A stretch of 64,000 nt of DNA from Albidovulum sp. bin36. Its GTDB lineage: Bacteria > Pseudomonadota > Alphaproteobacteria > Rhodobacterales > Rhodobacteraceae. Each line of letters opens with the position of its first letter. Position 1 is the stretch's first letter. The translations under genes and the position numbers were made by a program. The notes below the pieces were generated by a model. That model was not told the DNA's origin. It saw only the letters and a program-made list of their open reading frames with translations, and did no database searches. Location: the NCBI GenBank assembly GCA_002238565.1, contig MPMP01000015.1:1-64000 (forward strand). The letters are read 5' to 3'. Shown piece by piece: positions 62,018-64,000 of this stretch.

Positions 62018-62797
62018 TCAGGGGAGGGGAGCGACCCGCTGCCGGCCGGTGTAGTCGCCGCCGCGTAGCATCGCTACCTCGCGCAGCTCGTCCGGTGCGT
62101 GACGGTCGCGATCGCGTCCCGCGCCGCGTGGATTGCCGGTCACCCGGACGAACGGCGCGCTTATACGCGGCGTCAGGCCGACACGCGGTTGCGACGTATG
62201 ATTGGGGCCCGAGGAGTGCACGGTGTTCTCGTTGAACAGCACGAACTCCCCGGGACGCAGTACCGGCGCGCGTACCAAGTTGTAGTCGATTGCTTCTTCC
62301 GGAACAGAGCGATCGAACTCGAATCTCCCCGGATCGATGTCGTGATCGAATGTTTTTAGGTGAGAACCGGCGACCACCTGTAAACAGCCATTTTCCTTGG
62401 TCGATTCGGTAATGGCGATCCAGGCCGACACCAAAATCTGCGGCTGGAGGTCGTAGTATGCGCCATCCTGATGCCACGGTACCTTCGTGTAGATTTGCGC
62501 ATTTCCGACAGCCCTTGCCGCCGGTTGCTTAACCTGAAAATACGAGCACCATATCATCAGGTCGGGACCGAGCAGAGATGCCACGCGATCGGTCAATTCC
62601 GGGCGGCGGCAGATCCGGCTCACGGTGCTGTGATCTAGATGGCGGTCATGATAGTCCAGATCGGGGTCGGTGGCGCCTGGGCCGATAATCTCCCGATCAA
62701 TCCCGGCCCATGCCTCATCCATCTCTGCGGGAGACAGCAGTGAGTAGGGTCCTATTACACCGTCACGGTGATAGGCTTCCACCTCGGATTTGCTCAA
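62018..62797 (-). CDS. Phytanoyl-CoA dioxygenase family (PhyH) Fe(II)/2-oxoglutarate oxygenase
   Basis: Non-haem iron oxygenase that would hydroxylate an unactivated carbon. The iron-binding HxD is in VPWHQDGAYYDLQPQ, and the distal His and 2-oxoglutarate Arg are in ENTVHSSGPNHTSQPRVGLT. The N terminus ALSKSEVEAYHRDGVI is the usual PhyH opening. No ATG fits; the TTG at 62797 is the likeliest start. The same frame continues upstream without a stop for 35 codons to the TGA of an IS630 relic, so the native start may have been lost by insertion. Length about 259. Substrate unknown. Confidence 0.82.
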   Translation of the reverse strand: MSKSEVEAYHRDGVIGPYSLLSPAEMDEAWAGIDREIIGPGATDPDLDYHDRHLDHSTVSRICRRPELTDRVASLLGPDLMIWCSYFQVKQPAARAVGNAQIYTKVPWHQDGAYYDLQPQILVSAWIAITESTKENGCLQVVAGSHLKTFDHDIDPGRFEFDRSVPEEAIDYNLVRAPVLRPGEFVLFNENTVHSSGPNHTSQPRVGLTPRISAPFVRVTGNPRGAGRDRDRHAPDELREVAMLRGGDYTGRQRVAPLP

Positions 62798-62902
62798 TGC
62801 ATAGCGTAGACTGCTGATAAAAGGTGTTTCGCTAATTTCTGGAACTAATGCTTTGATTCGAACGGACGATACTCTTTCCTGCAGCTTCTCGTGACCACTT
62901 TT

Positions 62903-63010
62903 TCACGAGGCGACGAGTTCCTCGGGCTTTCTGCTCCAGCGGAAAGTTCGGGCGTCGTTGGCGTTGTGGTGCTCGATGCCGCCTTCTATCGCCGCGATGC
63001 ACTCGTCACG
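62903..63010 (-). pseudogene. IS630-family transposase C-terminal relic
   Basis: The minus strand reads RDECIAAIEGGIEHHNANDA then RTFRWSRKPEELVAS followed by TGA. This is the classic C-terminal helix of one IS630 subgroup (…AI..YI..HNA..KPF.W…LVA.W), where the stop replaces the usual Trp. Only about 35 codons are left, and upstream sequence is not recognisable. A different subgroup from the IS630 copy at 0.6-1.7 kb. Confidence 0.68.
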
Positions 63011-63046
63011 CGAGCTGATACCCTTGCGATACGTATTCCCAAGGCT

Positions 63047-63823
63047 TCAGATTTTTTTCGGGAAGTGCGACGCTTTCGTTCGCTTGTGAAGTTCGCGTAG
63101 CACCGTCAATTCCTCGTCGCTAGGAGGCTCGGTTATTTCGACTTGCTCGGCGAACTTTATGTTCCAGTCAACAGAGGCATGCATCTGCGCCCTGGTTACG
63201 CCGGGATGCAATGACACGACCGTAAGTTCCTTGGATGCGGGATCTGGCTTCCAAATCGCCAAGTCGGTAAATAGAACAACGGGACCGGCTGTCAAAATAC
63301 CCGCTTCGCTCCTCGACAGTCCGCCTTCACCGAAACCGAATGAAGTTCGAAAATCCAATTCCTTCCTAAAGGATCGTCTTGATTGCCTGACAATTAGGTG
63401 AATTCGATCGCAGGATGTCGCGATTTCCGGCGCTCCGCCGCCGCCCGGCAACCGAACTTTGGGTGCATGGTAGTCGCCAATGATCGTCGTATTAATGTTT
63501 CCGAACCTGTCGATTTGGGCCGCGCTTAAGACGCCGATGTCGATATGTCCTCCTTGAAGCCAATAGCAGAACATTTCGGGCACCGAAACGGTGCACAGGG
63601 CTGTCTCGCACAGCTCTCCGTCGCCAACCGAGAGAGGCAGGTTTCGCGGCCGGGCCCGGACAGCACCGGACTCGTAAATCAACACGAGATCAGGAGCATG
63701 AACCGCGCGCGCAAGATTGCACGCCTCGGACGGAGGCCCAACACCCGCAAAGCAAACATCGCCTTCGGCAAGCGAACGGGAAGCCGCAACCGTCATCATC
63801 TCAATGGGAGTGTAGCCAGTCAT
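63047..63823 (-). CDS. Two-subunit CoA-transferase, beta subunit (glutaconate/3-oxoacid CoA-transferase type)
   Basis: Transfers CoA between carboxylic acids together with the alpha subunit encoded just upstream. Family marks are PIEMMTVAASRSLAEGDVCF, AGVGPPSEACNLARAVHAPD, LIYESGAV, HIDIGVLSAAQIDRFGNINT and the glycine-rich LPGGGGAPEIATSCDRIHL. The catalytic Glu of this class is expected in the ESG block (YESGAV, near residue 51). Length 258. Its ATG overlaps the stop of the alpha-subunit gene. Probably feeds CoA to acids made by the neighbouring pathway. Confidence 0.87.
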   Translation of the reverse strand: MTGYTPIEMMTVAASRSLAEGDVCFAGVGPPSEACNLARAVHAPDLVLIYESGAVRARPRNLPLSVGDGELCETALCTVSVPEMFCYWLQGGHIDIGVLSAAQIDRFGNINTTIIGDYHAPKVRLPGGGGAPEIATSCDRIHLIVRQSRRSFRKELDFRTSFGFGEGGLSRSEAGILTAGPVVLFTDLAIWKPDPASKELTVVSLHPGVTRAQMHASVDWNIKFAEQVEITEPPSDEELTVLRELHKRTKASHFPKKI

Positions 63824-64000
63824 TCGACATTCGCCCGCTTCAATGCCCTCGACAAAAATACTTCGGGAGTCGCGTCAAGGACATTCAATTTCATCCAATC
63901 AAGAAATTTCTGCCTATCCTTCGAAATCTCGTTCCATTCAAAATATGAAGCGTTGTCGCGGTCGTAATACGTGTGCGCGTACGAAGGATGCGCTCCGCCC
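63820..64000 (-). CDS. Two-subunit CoA-transferase, alpha subunit (C-terminal end only)
   Basis: The last 59 codons before TGA at 63820-63822 read GGAHPSYAHTYYDRDNASYF, EWNEISKDRQKFLDWMKLNV and LDATPEVFLSRALKRANVE. This is the C terminus of glutaconate-type CoA-transferase alpha subunits, where GGAHPS..H..Y.RD is highly conserved. The rest lies beyond the right edge. Translationally coupled to the beta subunit by an ATGA overlap. Confidence 0.82.
   Translation of the reverse strand, partial: GGAHPSYAHTYYDRDNASYFEWNEISKDRQKFLDWMKLNVLDATPEVFLSRALKRANVE

Noticed and set aside
1..64000. CRISPR array, tRNA or rRNA genes, prophage
   Set aside because: No regularly spaced repeats, no tRNA T-loop/anticodon patterns and no phage structural genes were seen on reading both strands by eye; a tRNAscan or CRISPR search was not possible.

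Overview
The window looks like an accessory, catabolism-rich stretch of a Gram-negative, probably alphaproteobacterial chromosome. This is inferred from a Kdo cytidylyltransferase (LPS), a BrnT/BrnA module, and many solute-binding-protein transporters paired with CoA-thioester and amino-acid catabolic enzymes. The DNA is moderately GC-rich by eye. There is no rRNA, tRNA, CRISPR array or prophage that I can support. The many importers fit a scavenging, possibly host-associated heterotroph, but that is inference.

Layout. 1-3.6 kb is a graveyard of mobile DNA: the start of an IS5-type transposase, a frameshifted UvrD/AddA helicase fragment, a broken IS630 transposase, serine-recombinase and Tn3-transposase relics, and a BrnT toxin gene with a frameshift beside an intact BrnA antitoxin. 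4.3-8.7 kb is a glycine-betaine-type ABC importer (ProX, ProV, double-length ProW). 9.4-12.1 kb holds an arginine:glycine-amidinotransferase relative and a GcvT/DmdA-like protein. 12.4-15.3 kb has a CitE-like lyase, a KdsB-family enzyme and an Asp/Glu/hydantoin racemase. 15.6-21.5 kb has an FAD amine oxidase divergent from an amino-acid ABC importer whose last gene is a permease-ATPase fusion and which carries a 2,4-diaminopentanoate-dehydrogenase-like gene inside it. 22.4-29.3 kb is a minus-strand branched-chain-type importer (LivK, LivH, LivM-LivG fusion, LivF) followed by a cyclase-family hydrolase and an amidase. 29.7-32.7 kb has a CysQ-like phosphatase and an exonuclease-CBS-nucleotidyltransferase protein.

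33.0-37.9 kb is a tight plus-strand operon: CoA ligase, a thiolase-like protein lacking the catalytic Cys, a zinc-ribbon/OB (DUF35) domain fused to an SDR without its Tyr-Lys pair, and a cyclase-family hydrolase. This resembles the logic of Ltp2/DUF35 retro-aldolases. 37.9-41.8 kb is a polyamine-type ABC importer, with an isochorismatase-family hydrolase next to it. About 43 kb is a decayed macro-domain gene. 44-49.9 kb is an oligopeptide-type importer with fused DppD-DppF-like ATPases.

50.2-61.5 kb is a large divergent catabolic locus. On the minus strand it carries an ACMSD-like amidohydrolase, a three-domain RidA protein, a tripartite tricarboxylate transporter (tctC, tctB, tctA), a VOC epimerase-like protein, a crotonase, a CaiB/BaiF CoA-transferase and a muconate-cycloisomerase-like enolase. 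A second three-domain RidA protein diverges from it on the plus strand. The combination suggests import of a carboxylic acid, decarboxylation, enamine/imine hydrolysis and CoA-dependent degradation. 61.5-64 kb contains IS66 and IS630 remnants, a phytanoyl-CoA-dioxygenase-family gene and a two-subunit CoA-transferase running off the right edge.
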